Shown: positions 37,201 to 47,969 of the stretch, piece by piece
Layout of the letters: each line of letters opens with the position of its first letter
How positions within the stretch are numbered: the first letter of the stretch is position 1
Origin: Mya arenaria
Taxonomy: Eukaryota > Mollusca > Bivalvia > Myida > Myidae
Direction: 5' to 3'
Length of the DNA stretch: 64,000 nucleotides
Assembly (NCBI RefSeq): GCF_026914265.1
Contig: NC_069123.1
Coordinates: 47,996,949 to 48,060,948, forward strand
The notes under the pieces: generated by a model
The model's input: the letters and a program-made list of their open reading frames with translations, nothing else
Database searches by the model: none
Told to the model about the DNA's origin: nothing
Translations under genes and position numbers: made by a program

Positions 37201-40200
37201 CAGCGTACCTTCACCCCGGTTGTCAAGGAACAGGCTCTGTTTCTCCTCGCTCTTCAGCTTCATTGCCATCTCATTCAGCTTCGACTCGGTTTCCTGATTC
37301 ACAGAATAAAGACATTGTTTTTTAGTAAAATAATAAAATCTAATATACTTTTCTGTTTTGTTTAATTTGTTCCCTTTAAGAATATTGTATGCATGTAGTT
37401 AGATGTATCCCGTAGTAAGCAAGCTAGTAAGCCATGGAATAGGTATATCAATATTTTGAATCCACCAATAAAATAAAAACGTAAACAAAGTCAATGGAGC
37501 CTCTGTGTTTTGACTGCCTTTCTTCCACAGCTATTCCATCAAGAATTTGATGAGCAACTTCCTAGGAGATATTTAAAATATGATAAAGAAGTTCGCAATT
37601 TTAATATCTCTCACTAGTTATTGTATGACACACTGTCATTATACCTCAGACTTGTCCTGCTCTACTCGGTTGTACTCCTCCAGCTGGGACTCCAGGTATG
37701 CCTGGTTACGGAAGCGTATCAGGTAGGCATCGTACAGCTTCTGTAGGTCCTCCTCTAGCTTCTCATACTCGTCCATGTATGCTGGCCTGCAATCACAAAT
37801 ACACACACATGGTACACACATTATACTATAGGTAGTTTTAGGTATACACATGAACTACACTCCTTGATAGAGACATATACACGGTTATCAACTGATCATG
37901 GTTAGCCTTGATATTTGTCTGAATCATGGAGAATATCAAGATCAAAAGATACATGCATAGGTTAAAAGTTTATTTTCAAAATAAAAATGACTTGTTGTCT
38001 GAAATTGTATTCATACTGTGTTTAACATGGGGAAAGTTGAAAGAACAGCTGGAAATAAAAAAACAAACTTAAAAGACTCAAACACTCGTGCACTCCATGG
38101 TGGCTGCGGAAATATAGGTGTCTTTATACAGTGGTGATTCCCTACAGCCACAAATAGAATGTTTGGCTAGATTTTTTTTCAAAAGGAATTTTGATGCCAG
38201 GAGCACCTCCAACCCATAAGATTTCCTGTTCCCCTTTGTGTGTCCATGGCAAACAAGGTGCATGCCAACATACCTGACGCTCTGGAGGGTTTGGAGACGT
38301 TTCTGGTTCCGTTCCAGCTCATTTCTTTTCTTCTCAATCTTTGCCTCCAAGTTTGCCTCGTCTGATGCCACATTGTCCAACATGTGCAATGTCTTCCGGA
38401 TCTCATTCTACAAACAGCATAACTTTACATTGAAGGCCAGCATTGTTTAAAGCTTCACAAAACATTGATTGCTTTCTTTTTATCATATACAGTCTACACA
38501 ATTGCATCTATTAAACTGCAATTTATCCATGCTGAAGGGTGACTACATGATGGTTTACTGACAAAGGTTTTTTATTATATTTATGAATGAAAAGAAAAAA
38601 AAAGAGTGAGGAAATGTAAAACTCCTGGTGTGACTGTTAATAAACACACAATGTACCTCAACTGCCTTGATAGAAGCTCCAAGACTCGACTCCACATCGT
38701 TGATTTCCAACTGTCGCGCTATCACCATTGTTCGCTGCTCCTGTTCATAAAAAACACAAATAATGTACACTTAGAGAGATTTCTAAAAAGTAAAAGCAGT
38801 TGTATCAAACTTTCCTTTTTTTCCTGATAAATTCATATCAAAATGATAAATAATTGTGTAATTGGTCAATAAATAGATTTGCTATTCAAAAACACAGAAG
38901 TTGCACTATTTAGAATTACGTCAAGCAAACTATTCCTCAGCAACAATTCAATAAATTTTGTCAGAGAGGAGACAAGTTGGAGCTAACCCTGAGGTCGACT
39001 TCCTTGCCGAGCAGGTCGTACAGTCCCGCCCCTTTGCTGGTGATCTCCGACGCCAGTCTACGAGCCTCTTTTAGCTCACTAATCTGTGAAATACACAGGC
39101 ATAATGTTATTACTGGGTACTGACAATCAATAACAAAAACTTGCGTATGTCAACATTTTGATTTATCGCAGTACCACTCAAGAATTATCAAATGAAGGAC
39201 CATTCACATTCCTTAATTGTCTTATCAATGAAGTAAATACTGTTAGTGTTGGTGATATATACCCTGGATGAGATGTCAAATGTAATGGAGGTGTTTTCAT
39301 CATCACCAGTGCTGTCGTCGTTCTCTGTGATGTTGGTCTTCATGGCGTTGTAGAGCACAGATGTTACCTTGAGCAGTTCCTTCACGGCGTACCCATCAGC
39401 CTGGTACAGCTTTTTGGTGTTCAGCTTGATGTGAGCTTTTGTGGCCTATAAGGTGAAAAAATAACTTGCTAAAAATATTCTACTTTCTAAAAAATAAAAT
39501 AAGCAAAGCATTAACATTAGTGTTCAAATTTAGGAAAAAATACCATTAAAACATAATTCTGTTTCAAATTTTATGGTAGAATTGAAAGTAAATATCTGTT
39601 CAATATAGCCTACATTTGTATATTGGCAGAACATGATATGTCAGTAAGATTTCATTAAATTAGTCTGGTTTACCATGAACTCTGCCACTGATTTGATGAA
39701 GATAACCCTGTCCTGCTCTGTATCTGTGTCACTTGGAATATCGGCACTTGGGTCATATCTGTACAATATATTGGAACCAGTTATACTATTTAGCAAAAGA
39801 ATAAATAGGATTGGAATCAAAGGGACTACAATTTGTAGGTATTTTAATGTATCAGCTGATGGCTACAATTTAATTTTTAAGATCGGTGTTAGACACTAAC
39901 TGTTGTTGCATAGACATCTGTCGGATTCCCTTTACTGTCAAACCCTGAATGATGATGATTTTTTTTCATTATAAGGCATGATTTTTTGTAAACAAAGTAA
40001 TACAAGGTGTGGCTTTATAATGCTCACCTTTTAACAAGCCATTTTAAAACTTCTGCAACCAAGGGGAAGTTTGGATTTCTAAAGTTTTCCATTGATATGA
40101 GCCTGACATATCCTAAACCTCTCATCATTTCAGTGAAATCTGAAATATATACAACAAATACATTAAAAAGATCAATGACTTAAAAGATTTATCAGTCAGC

Positions 40201-42632
40201 AGATGATTGAGCAAGTTTTCCAGTGGTTGTGGCAGTGCATTTGAATCGTGCACCTGAGACACTTTTCTTAAGTTTACTAAAGTGACAGCCATTATCAAGT
40301 TCAACCATTCACTCAAAGTAAAGATCCAACCAAAAGGGAAACTCTAGCATATGTAGATTAGGTAGTACTTGAAGAAACTTTGTATCTTTTAATGTTCCCC
40401 TACTGTTTGCAAATAAACTAAACAAAGCATACTCATCAATCAGCTATTAAAAGTTTGATCAAAAAGCCCTTTTGTCAACCTAGAGACAGCCCAAATTATA
40501 CCACCACCTTCAGCTTTATGCCACAAGTGAACATGCAACACAAAATGAATGTGAAGTCACTAGAGGGTTGCAACGTTGTCTCATCCATCTAAGGTGGTTT
40601 ATCAAGCATATCTCACTTTTCATGGTACATGAATTTGTACAAAAGATCAATCTTGGGACAAAAAAGTCACATCATAACTTGCTTTTAACATTCACTTGGT
40701 GCATTTAGGTGGAGCAAAAGCCATAATAATTCAATGCTCCAAAGTTGTCAAATGCTCAATTCATTTGCAAACACTGAAACAACAGAAAACAACAGAATTG
40801 TTGCACAAAGAAAGGGACAAAGATTAATGTTCTGTATATGTGAGTATGAATCAGGCGCCGGTTAGCTCAGTTGGTTAGAGCACTGGGCTAGTGTTCCGGC
40901 AGTCATGGGTTCAAGCCCCACACCAAGTGCACTTTCCTCCCAGGTTTACTTTAATGATGGCAGAAGTAAATGACAGGAATGCCTCTGTCCAGGTTAATTT
41001 GATTGAGTGTGGAGTGCAGTGTGTGGGGGTAGGAACCAGCCACCCTGTAACAACAATTGGTTAGAGCACTGTTCTAGTGTTATGTCTGTCATGGGTTTAA
41101 GCCTCTCACCAAGTGCACTTTTCCTATCAAGTCTAATTTCATGGTGGCAATAGTTTACGGTAGTCAAACAAATTGTACCGTGACAGATTTTTTTACGATT
41201 TCTGATATGGCAAATTCTTCACGTATTAATTGTTTTGTACCAAAAGTGGGTAGTTATCCCGATCGGGATTCTGGGTTAAAGCATATTGCGTCTATATAAA
41301 ATATCATAAAAACAAGAAATATTACGAGATTGTATTATTTTATATTAGTTCCGTACACAAAAAAATAACATCCAACGAATAATTATGAGTTTGATTTTTT
41401 TTTCTTCATTTCATACTGTCAAAACATAACGATATATACATAAAGGACACCTGCAAGGCTGCAGTTCACAGTTTTACAACAATCGGAACACGTTGGATAT
41501 GGCCAGTTGTTACGATTGTATTAATGAGGTCCATCTCGAAGCTTGCCGGAGATGGCTGAGTTGTAACCATTGGGTCAAGTTGTTACGCTTGGCATAATTG
41601 TTGTCTGTTTCAGTCCAGTTTCGTTTAATGGAGAGGTGAATCCTGTGTTTTAATGCATTTAATGCTTGTTTTGTTCAAAATATCTTTGTACTTACAAGGT
41701 AAAATATCAATATAAACCTTAAATATCTATTTTAAACATGAAATACCTCTCTAAATACAATTTTAATATTTTTCAAAATCCCCCTGTTCTTACACAAACC
41801 CGTTTAGATGTTAGAGTTTGGAAGAATCCCGTATAACACGTCAATTATTTTAGACTAAAGTAAACAGCAGGAGTGCCTCCATCAGCCTTAAAGGTTCATT
41901 GGGGGCGGAGTGTAGAGTGTGTGGATCGGAACCAGCCAGCCTGTCACCTAAATTGGTCAGAGCGCAGCTCTAGTGTTCGAGCGGTTGTGGGTTCGAGCCC
42001 TGATTCTGATATTTAATGTTTCGCTGAGGTAATATCATATGAAATCGAACGTCTAGAGTTTATGCACCAGTCAATTGTAACCACGGCCCCCCAGGCATGG
42101 GGAATAGCGGGGACTTTGACTTTTGGCCAGCCAAGCCCGGGCAAAGTCCCCACCCTGTGGGAACGAACTGCTTGTGAAGCCCCCGCCAAATGCCCCCGCA
42201 CCCAAGGGACTCTAGATAAGGCCCATTCCCCGCTATATTTGGCGTAAAGACAAAACCACCGCATTCACCTGGCACTGCGGGGCCACCTGAAAGGTAAAAA
42301 CAAGGCCCATTTCCCCGGCTATCCCGGTATACCCCCAGACCTGGGGGGTGCTGTGGTTACAATTGACTGGTGCATTAGTTATACGATTATACTGCTAGGG
42401 GCGGAAGTAACATATTAAGCTAAATATTAAATATCAGGACAACACCAAGAGTCCTTTTCCTCCCAGGTTTACTTTAGTACAAGCCTAAGACTAGGAGTCT
42501 TTTTTTTGTTTTAGTTGAATTTACCAAAAAACAATAATCATCAACATGTTTTATGTATCATAAAGAAATAACACCACTATAGATCGTATGTTCATACAAA
42601 CACTGCTTACTTCTTAAATCCCTGTATGACAT
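34251..42632 (-). CDS. CLUAP1: Clusterin-associated protein 1 / IFT38, 13 coding exons, 428 aa
   Basis: Component of the intraflagellar transport B complex, needed to build cilia. Exons in transcript order: 42632-42611, 40139-40028, 39758-39674, 39445-39263, 39083-38988, 38740-38657, 38407-38274, 37786-37645, 37293-37209, 36101-36012, 35523-35506, 34761-34709, 34433-34251. The protein starts MSYRDLR and continues [30 protein letters not shown] and [20 protein letters not shown]; this is the CH-like Cluap1 domain (about 1-160). A coiled-coil follows (about 165-310, with [19 protein letters not shown] and [19 protein letters not shown]), then an acidic tail with eight consecutive Asp (388-395), ending DSDNDF as in vertebrates. 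The first exon has only 22 coding bases and was located by the MSYRDLR match and phase. The 2.5-kb intron 1 is loaded with SINEs and a MITE. Human CLUAP1 is of similar length (413 aa). Confidence 0.96.
40855..41140 (+). mobile_element. tRNA-derived SINE, tandem copies 1 and 2 (CLUAP1 intron 1)
   Basis: The head gcgccggttagctcagttgg has a canonical A box (TAGCTCAGTTGG, about 40863-40874) and B box GGTTCAAGCC at 40908-40917. The two acceptor-stem ends cannot pair, so this is not a tRNA gene. A body follows (cctcccaggtttacttta, ggaatgcctctgtccagg, gtaggaaccagccaccctgt). A second, diverged head begins near 41045 (aattggttagagcactgttc to ggtttaagcctctcaccaag). This gives a head-body-head arrangement with a period near 190 bp. 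Confidence 0.75.
41861..42510 (+). mobile_element. SINE copy 3, interrupted by a MITE
   Basis: A body segment (about 41862-41945, including aggagtgcctcc and cggaaccagccagcctgtca) is followed by a third tRNA-like head (about 41953-42000, aattggtcagagcgcagctc to a perfect B box GGTTCGAGCC). The matching body block, cctcccaggtttactttagt, does not reappear until about 42460. The intervening DNA contains the MITE at 42063-42374. This is the same family as 40855-41140. Confidence 0.6.
42063..42374. mobile_element. PIF/Harbinger-like MITE, 312 bp, TTA target duplication
   Basis: The left end tgcaccagtcaattgtaacc and right end ggttacaattgactggtgca are perfect inverted copies. Inverted homology extends to about 40 bp with one interruption (the accac..gccccccagg region). 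It is flanked by TTA on both sides (42060-42062 and 42375-42377), the 3-bp TWA duplication typical of PIF/Harbinger elements. The interior is GC-rich, unlike its surroundings, with no convincing coding frame. Confidence 0.85.
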
Positions 42633-43950
42633 TTTTATCTGTCAAAATTATTCTGAAAATATTATTGTTTTCACTAGAAACTATTCGCGCATGCGCATAT
42701 GGATAAAATATATTCCAATTGTACTTTTTGCAAAAAACGGGTATATTATACTATTTTATGCGCTTGATATAGCACCATTTTCTGTTTTAATATTAATTAT
42801 ATTCTTCTTCCAGATAGATACAGTCCACACTCTGGTTGGTCGTCGTACCGTGATAGTGGACGATATGATAGAATAGGTCACATGAAAATGTGTGTAAAAA
42901 ATCCTTAGTTGATGAATTAACGATACTATTAAATGTACCCACTTTATTGTCATTCTCGTTCACCACAGTGATGTTGCCATGTCTTAGATTGAGAATGTTT
43001 AATGTTTAACTGAGAAGAAAAGACATTCAACATATTCTAATACCATGTTGTTGTTTTTGTATTTGCTTTTTTTCTTTAAATATTCAAGTTCATGCAAATA
43101 TGCACCCCAATTCTGCGCATCTTGTTTAAACTTAATCTGTTGGATATGTTTCCTTGTGTTCATGTTGTTATGTGCTTTGTTACTGATGCACACATGGTCC
43201 TAATTCTTAAATAAAAATTCTTCCTTAATGAAATTCTTGATGCCCAGAACATCTCCAACCGAAGCAATTTTGACAAATTTCTCTGCTGGAGGGGTGTGAT
43301 CATGACAACTCAGCCAATATAAGCAAGTGTTTTTCCCTGGTTATACTCGACTTATATTAAAGTTATATGCTATGCCATCGTGTGGCTGTATATAGATGGT
43401 AAATTGGTTTATTTTTTTGTATTTTCTAGAAATATCATAGTTCAAGTACACACAAGAAAAGTCATGCAAAATTTGGCTACACGTTAGTACAAAGTTAATT
43501 GCAGCCATTTGCCGCTGTTTCAGCCCTTCCCGTCACAATCTGTTGTTGGGTTTGTTGGGCTATATGAAGTGACTGAGTCAATTGTCAATTATTTTAAAAT
43601 TATGAAAACTGATATTGACATGTGCAAAACAAATGTAAAATATTTTGGTCATTGCTTACATTAGATAATGGACTGGTAGACCGGGGTGCTATACACAAAA
43701 GGCCGTATTACCAGTTTAGCGACATGTAGACATGTAGTATATCACAGATTTGGTTTCCAATGCCCAAATACGTCTAAAATGTCATTGACAACGTCTCTTA
43801 AACAAAACTGAAATATTATTGCCTATAAGAAAATTTTATTTCTGTAAAACGCAGTGTTGTAGAAAGATTTCCAAGTTTTAAAATATTTAAATTATTAAGT
43901 ACCTAGTTAAATATTTTTTATTAATTTGTTTCATTTTTTAAAAATAACAA
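42633..43950. promoter_or_regulatory. Head-to-head intergenic region between CLUAP1 and the Cys-rich secreted-protein gene
   Basis: The two divergent start codons are 1.3 kb apart. A palindromic NRF1-type site, CGCGCATGCGCA, lies at 42686-42697, about 54 bp upstream of the CLUAP1 start codon. A half X-box-like GTTGCCATG lies at about 42970. A short plus-strand stretch after a polypyrimidine-AG (about 42813-42876) can be read as protein but joins nothing recognisable. The rest is AT-rich and featureless. Confidence 0.45.
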
Positions 43951-46197
43951 ATGGATTTAAAACGATTTTCAAAAGGATTAATTATATGTGCTATCGAAAT
44001 GATACTTATCTTGAAAGGTAAAGTAACCGGAGGCAGATTTAGTTTTTTTTTCTGTATTAACGAAAGTAAATCATATTCAACTTGTATAATTTAGTCAGCC
44101 CCTAACGCCCTACAAACATAATTTGAAATAATTATTTAAGGGGCAGACACATGATTTAAAAATCTATGATTTGGCACAGCGCTTTTATTTAGTCGTTTTA
44201 AGTAAAAAAAAAACACGCGATTTGCCCGCCGGTCATCCAACCGGGGTCTTGGGCTCAAGCCAAATCAAACAGGGTCACTTTTAAAACCATGTTTTATTCA
44301 TAGCTCGTTCATAATCTAGACTAACAGCTTGTTTATGAATTGCTTAATTGTGTTGTTCCTATTGCATACCAACTCCGTTAAAGCTGCACTCTCACAGATT
44401 AAACGTTTTAACATTTTTTTTGTCTTGGAACGAGCCATTTTTTTGCGAAAATCCATGGAAACCAGTGATATAAGACTGTGACAAAAAATTAGATCGCAGA
44501 TTTTTATATTTAAGTTCAAACAATGATGTTAGTAACGGTTTAAGCCATAAAACATTAAGTTTTGAACAGAAATATGAAAATCTACGATCTGAACTTTTGT
44601 CAGCAATCTTATATCATTGGTTTGCAGATAATAACGCAAAAATTTGCTCTTTCCAAGTCAAAACAAATGAAAAAAGTTGTAAAAATGGTAAATCTGTGAG
44701 AGTGCAGCTTTAAACATCAACCATATCATTATATATATCTCTGTTTCACAGAGTGCACGGGCTGTAATTTCCCAAGCAGCTGGGAAGGCACGTGGTACAG
44801 CAGCACACGCGGTGACATCACGATCAACAGTACTCATCTGGCGTCAATCGATACCGTACTCACCGGTGACGTCACCTACACGTGCTACCTCAACGATGGA
44901 GACACCTATGTCATTGCGTAAGCCAGTTAATGTTATGACATTTTCAACATTTCGAAAACGTACTTATATTACAAAATTAAAGCAACTGAATCTGGGATAT
45001 TGGTGATCCTATTTGACGTTCGGTGAAGTTGCATGCATTAAATGACCCATCAGTAAAAAAAATGATGTAAGTGTTATGAAAGGCACCTTTTTTATTTGTA
45101 TTTTAAAAACAACATACACATTAAAATCACTATATTTCAACCTGAATAGTGAATGTCAAATATGTTTCAAGGTGTAAGAAGCTAGACATGCTTTCATCTT
45201 GTACATGTTTATAATGATCAGTCATTTTTAACATACTGGGTATACTTGTATCTAAGCTGCACTCTCACAGATATACCATTTTGACAACATATTTTGCCTT
45301 GGAACGAGCCAATTTATGCGGAAATTCATGTAAACCAGTCACATAAGACTACTGACAAAACACTAGATTGCAGATTTTTATATTTAGGTTCAAAACTTGA
45401 TGTTTTATGCATTTTTCTTAAACCGTTGGTAACGGTTTTAGCCATAAAACATTCATTTTGGAACGGAAATATGAACATTTGCAATCTGATCTTTTGTAAG
45501 CAGTCTTTTATCACTGGTTTGCAAATATTTTTCTGCAAAATTTTGCTCATTCCAAGACAAAAAAAAAGAAAGTTGTAATAACGGTAAATCTATGAGAGCG
45601 CAGCTTTAAAGTAGTTCTATCTTAGAATCTTATTATGTCGAAAAAATATGGTTGTTAAAAGTTGTAACTTACAACACATAGTGGCCATCAAAACGAATAA
45701 CAGTGTGCCTATGCCAGACCCCATCAGCCAAGGATCCAGAGCAAAACTAGAATGTTGATATTTGATATTCCAGTTCTGAGACGTTCCAGCTGTTCGGCAC
45801 GGACATGAAGGCGTACTTCTGTCTGGAGATGACCGCACTGTCCACCGCCTCCATCATCTACTACCACAACACAAGTATACTATAGACGCTTTATTTAATA
45901 AGTAAAATACATTCTTATATTGTTTTTTTAACATTTACACGGTATAAGGTAACGGAATCTGGCGACATTCTCAGATTCACGCGGTCGTTCATAAACAACA
46001 CAGCAGAGACGAACTATGGGTACTGTATATCTTTGTACTAATCCTTGTACCTATGTTTCCAGCCGAGAACGCCCAGGCCAACGATGAGCGCTACAAACTG
46101 TTTCCGACCTCCAACACCGGCGTTAGCCTGGCGGACGTCTGTGACGATACGGCTAATACCACCGCTTGGGAGATCCTCGTCAAACAAGGTTAGTCTC

Positions 46198-46277
<80 letters not shown>

Positions 46278-47969
46278 GCCACCACCACCACCACCACAAC
46301 CACCATCACCATTATCAGCAGCAGTAACAGCAAAAACAGCAAAAACAGCAACAACAGCACCATATAACGAGTAATAAGATGTAATTATGTAAATTGTTAC
46401 TTCTTGTTTTAGGCTCGGAGGCTACGGCGGCAGTGGACTGTCCGAGCGATCTGGAAGGGTTATATGGGTACACAATCACTTCTGGTGGAGTGACAAGCTG
46501 TGCGTTGAACGAGAGCTCCCTGGACGTGTGCACGGACGCCAGCCAGCTGAGCTCTAACATGACTCTGTGTAGCACCGAAAGCATCGCGTACACTGGTATG
46601 TATTGGAATACTGTGGCCAGATGTAGGGACATCGCGTTTTAATAGTCAAAATGATTTAATGAATACAATTATTTTAGTGGCACTACTTTTTTAGCATAAC
46701 AAATTTATGTAGTATGACTACAACAAATACACGTTACACGTAACATCATTCACATTTGGAACTGGTGTCACTGTTGTATAAATGCATTGGGTTCTCTTCC
46801 ACTTGCAGCTGACGGGGAGGCTGTATGCATATATACGACCACGGAGACGTACGACTACGCCTTGGTGCTGAACATGGACGCCTCCACAGACGAGTCCACC
46901 ACTTACCGCGTCTCTTGTCTGGTATGTGAGGGGAAAGGTCTACTTGTATTTTACGTTGTGGTTTCTTTATTTCGCCTTTGTTTTAAACCCCTTTCCAAGT
47001 ATTAGACTAGGGATTTGTTTTACTAATTCTTTGTCTAGAAACACAGCCTCAAAATTAATCTTTTCATTTAGGTGATCAGTTCGGACGCCAATAACACGTT
47101 CGTGTCACAAAGCCCCCAGGTGTGCGTGTATGGGCAAACTCCAACTTCCGTTTCCGGCGGCGCCACCGTTATCCTCGAGAAAACCGGTATGAACCATAAT
47201 AAAGTCTGGCTGTTTTTTTGAAAAATGCCACGAATTGTAATAGTCCAATATGTAATTGTTTTGAAGTAAGTTGAGAAAAAACAACAACAGCACCACCACC
47301 ACCACCGCCACCACCATCACCAACAACAACAACAACAAACACATACACAACCACATACTTTACACACAAGCACGCACGCACACACGCGCGCGCGTGCACA
47401 CGCTCATATTTCTTTTTCATTTATTTTTTACATTCAGCTGTAACGATCTGTTATACATTGCAGATCAGTGCGTGTCCACTACGACACAGGTCAGTATCCA
47501 GCTGTTCTTGTTTTAGAGTTAATCTTTTTGTAACCAGTCCTTAGTTAACACTATTGTTTCGCGAGTAAAGGACTGATATGTAACAGTTAGATGACATGAA
47601 GTAAATTCTTAATGAATAAGAATGGGTGAATAAGAATGGGTGGAGTGAGAGTAGCGAACGGGCCCTTCTTATACATTTAGAATTTACTTCAGGTCATCGA
47701 AAAATCTGAAGCAGGAGTTTATATCGGATGAATGACAGTACGCGAACCTTTAAACACCCGCGAAAGGTGAACTTCTTAATGATTAAAATTCTACATGTTT
47801 TTATACGTCAATTTCATTATGTAGGAAAAACATGATGAAGACTATGTGTGTTTTATTACAGACGACCGGAACACCGTCAACCACCACCGACCAAGACGAC
47901 GGCGCCGTCGCCATAGCAACCAGCCTCACCACTCTCCTCGCTGCCATTTTTTGCGCAATATTTCTATAA
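43951..47969 (+). CDS. Secreted, probably GPI-anchored Cys-rich protein, 9 exons, 334 aa
   Basis: Exons: 43951-44017, 44752-44917, 45774-45874, 46063-46188, 46413-46595, 46809-46921, 47072-47186, 47464-47489, 47862-47969. All junctions are GT-AG and in phase. Residues 1-22 form a signal peptide (KGLIICAIEMILILK core). The mature part opens CTGCNFPSSWEGTWYSS and has a second module, CPSDLEGLYGYTI..GGVTSCALNESSLDVC, with paired Cys (TLCST, AVCIYT, RVSCL, QVCVY). The C-FP..W.G.W and CP..L.G.Y pattern resembles the DUF7042-DUF7045 modules of secreted lophotrochozoan and arthropod proteins; function unknown. Several N-glycosylation sequons (INST, ANTT, NESS, NMTL, NNTF) are visible. The end is a Thr-rich stalk, then a hydrophobic tail (IATSLTTLLAAIFCAIFL) with no cytosolic part, typical of a GPI-attachment signal. 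Exon 1 was chosen because its phase and signal peptide fit exon 2. Introns 1 and 2 hold foldback MITEs; intron 4 holds a TCA repeat. Confidence 0.82.
44378..44713. mobile_element. Foldback MITE, family A, copy 2
   Basis: The left end agctgcactctcacagatta and right end aatctgtgagagtgcagct are inverted copies, each bordered by TTAA. Inner arms (accagtgatataagact and aatcttatatcattggt) are also inverted, so almost the entire 336 bp can fold on itself. It ends 38 bases before exon 2 of the secreted-protein gene and so supplies DNA close to that acceptor. TTAA could be a piggyBac-type target duplication or part of the repeat. Confidence 0.88.
45251..45609. mobile_element. Foldback MITE, family A, copy 3
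   Basis: It has the same termini as the copy at 44378 (aagctgcactctcacagata at the left; ctatgagagcgcagctttaa at the right). The same inner arms are present (accagtcacataagact and cagtcttttatcactggt). It lies in the intron following exon 2 of the secreted-protein gene. The left TTAA has decayed to cTAA. Confidence 0.88.
46198..46305. repeat. (TCA)n then (CCA)n microsatellite
   Basis: About 26 uninterrupted TCA triplets (46198-46277) and then about nine CCA triplets lie in intron 4 of the secreted-protein gene, starting about ten bases past the donor at 46188. The poly-Ser and poly-Pro frame across it is not coding, because the donor at 46189 and the next acceptor at 46412 bracket it cleanly. 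Confidence 0.95.
47278..47402. repeat. Compound microsatellite (AAC, CCA, CA/CG)
   Basis: Located in the intron after the exon ending 47186. Runs of aac and cca triplets are followed by acaca..cgcacgcacacacgcgcgcgcgtgcacac (split here), an alternating purine-pyrimidine stretch at about 47368-47402. The long hydrophobic or Gly/Val frames on the minus strand come from the repeat. Confidence 0.9.
47591..47698. repeat. 108-bp inverted repeat
   Basis: atgacatgaagtaaattct at 47591-47609 pairs with agaatttacttcaggtcat at 47680-47698 with one mismatch, around a loop of 70 bases. It lies in the last intron of the secreted-protein gene. It could be a tiny MITE, but no clear target duplication was found. 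Confidence 0.65.

Noticed and set aside
40855..40930. Possible tRNA gene
   Set aside because: A and B boxes are good, but the acceptor-stem ends do not pair and the sequence continues into a repeated body, so it is a SINE head. The same applies to 32191-32262.
46045..46374. Frame with long poly-Ser and poly-Pro
   Set aside because: It crosses the TCA/CCA microsatellite in an intron and is out of frame with the flanking exons.
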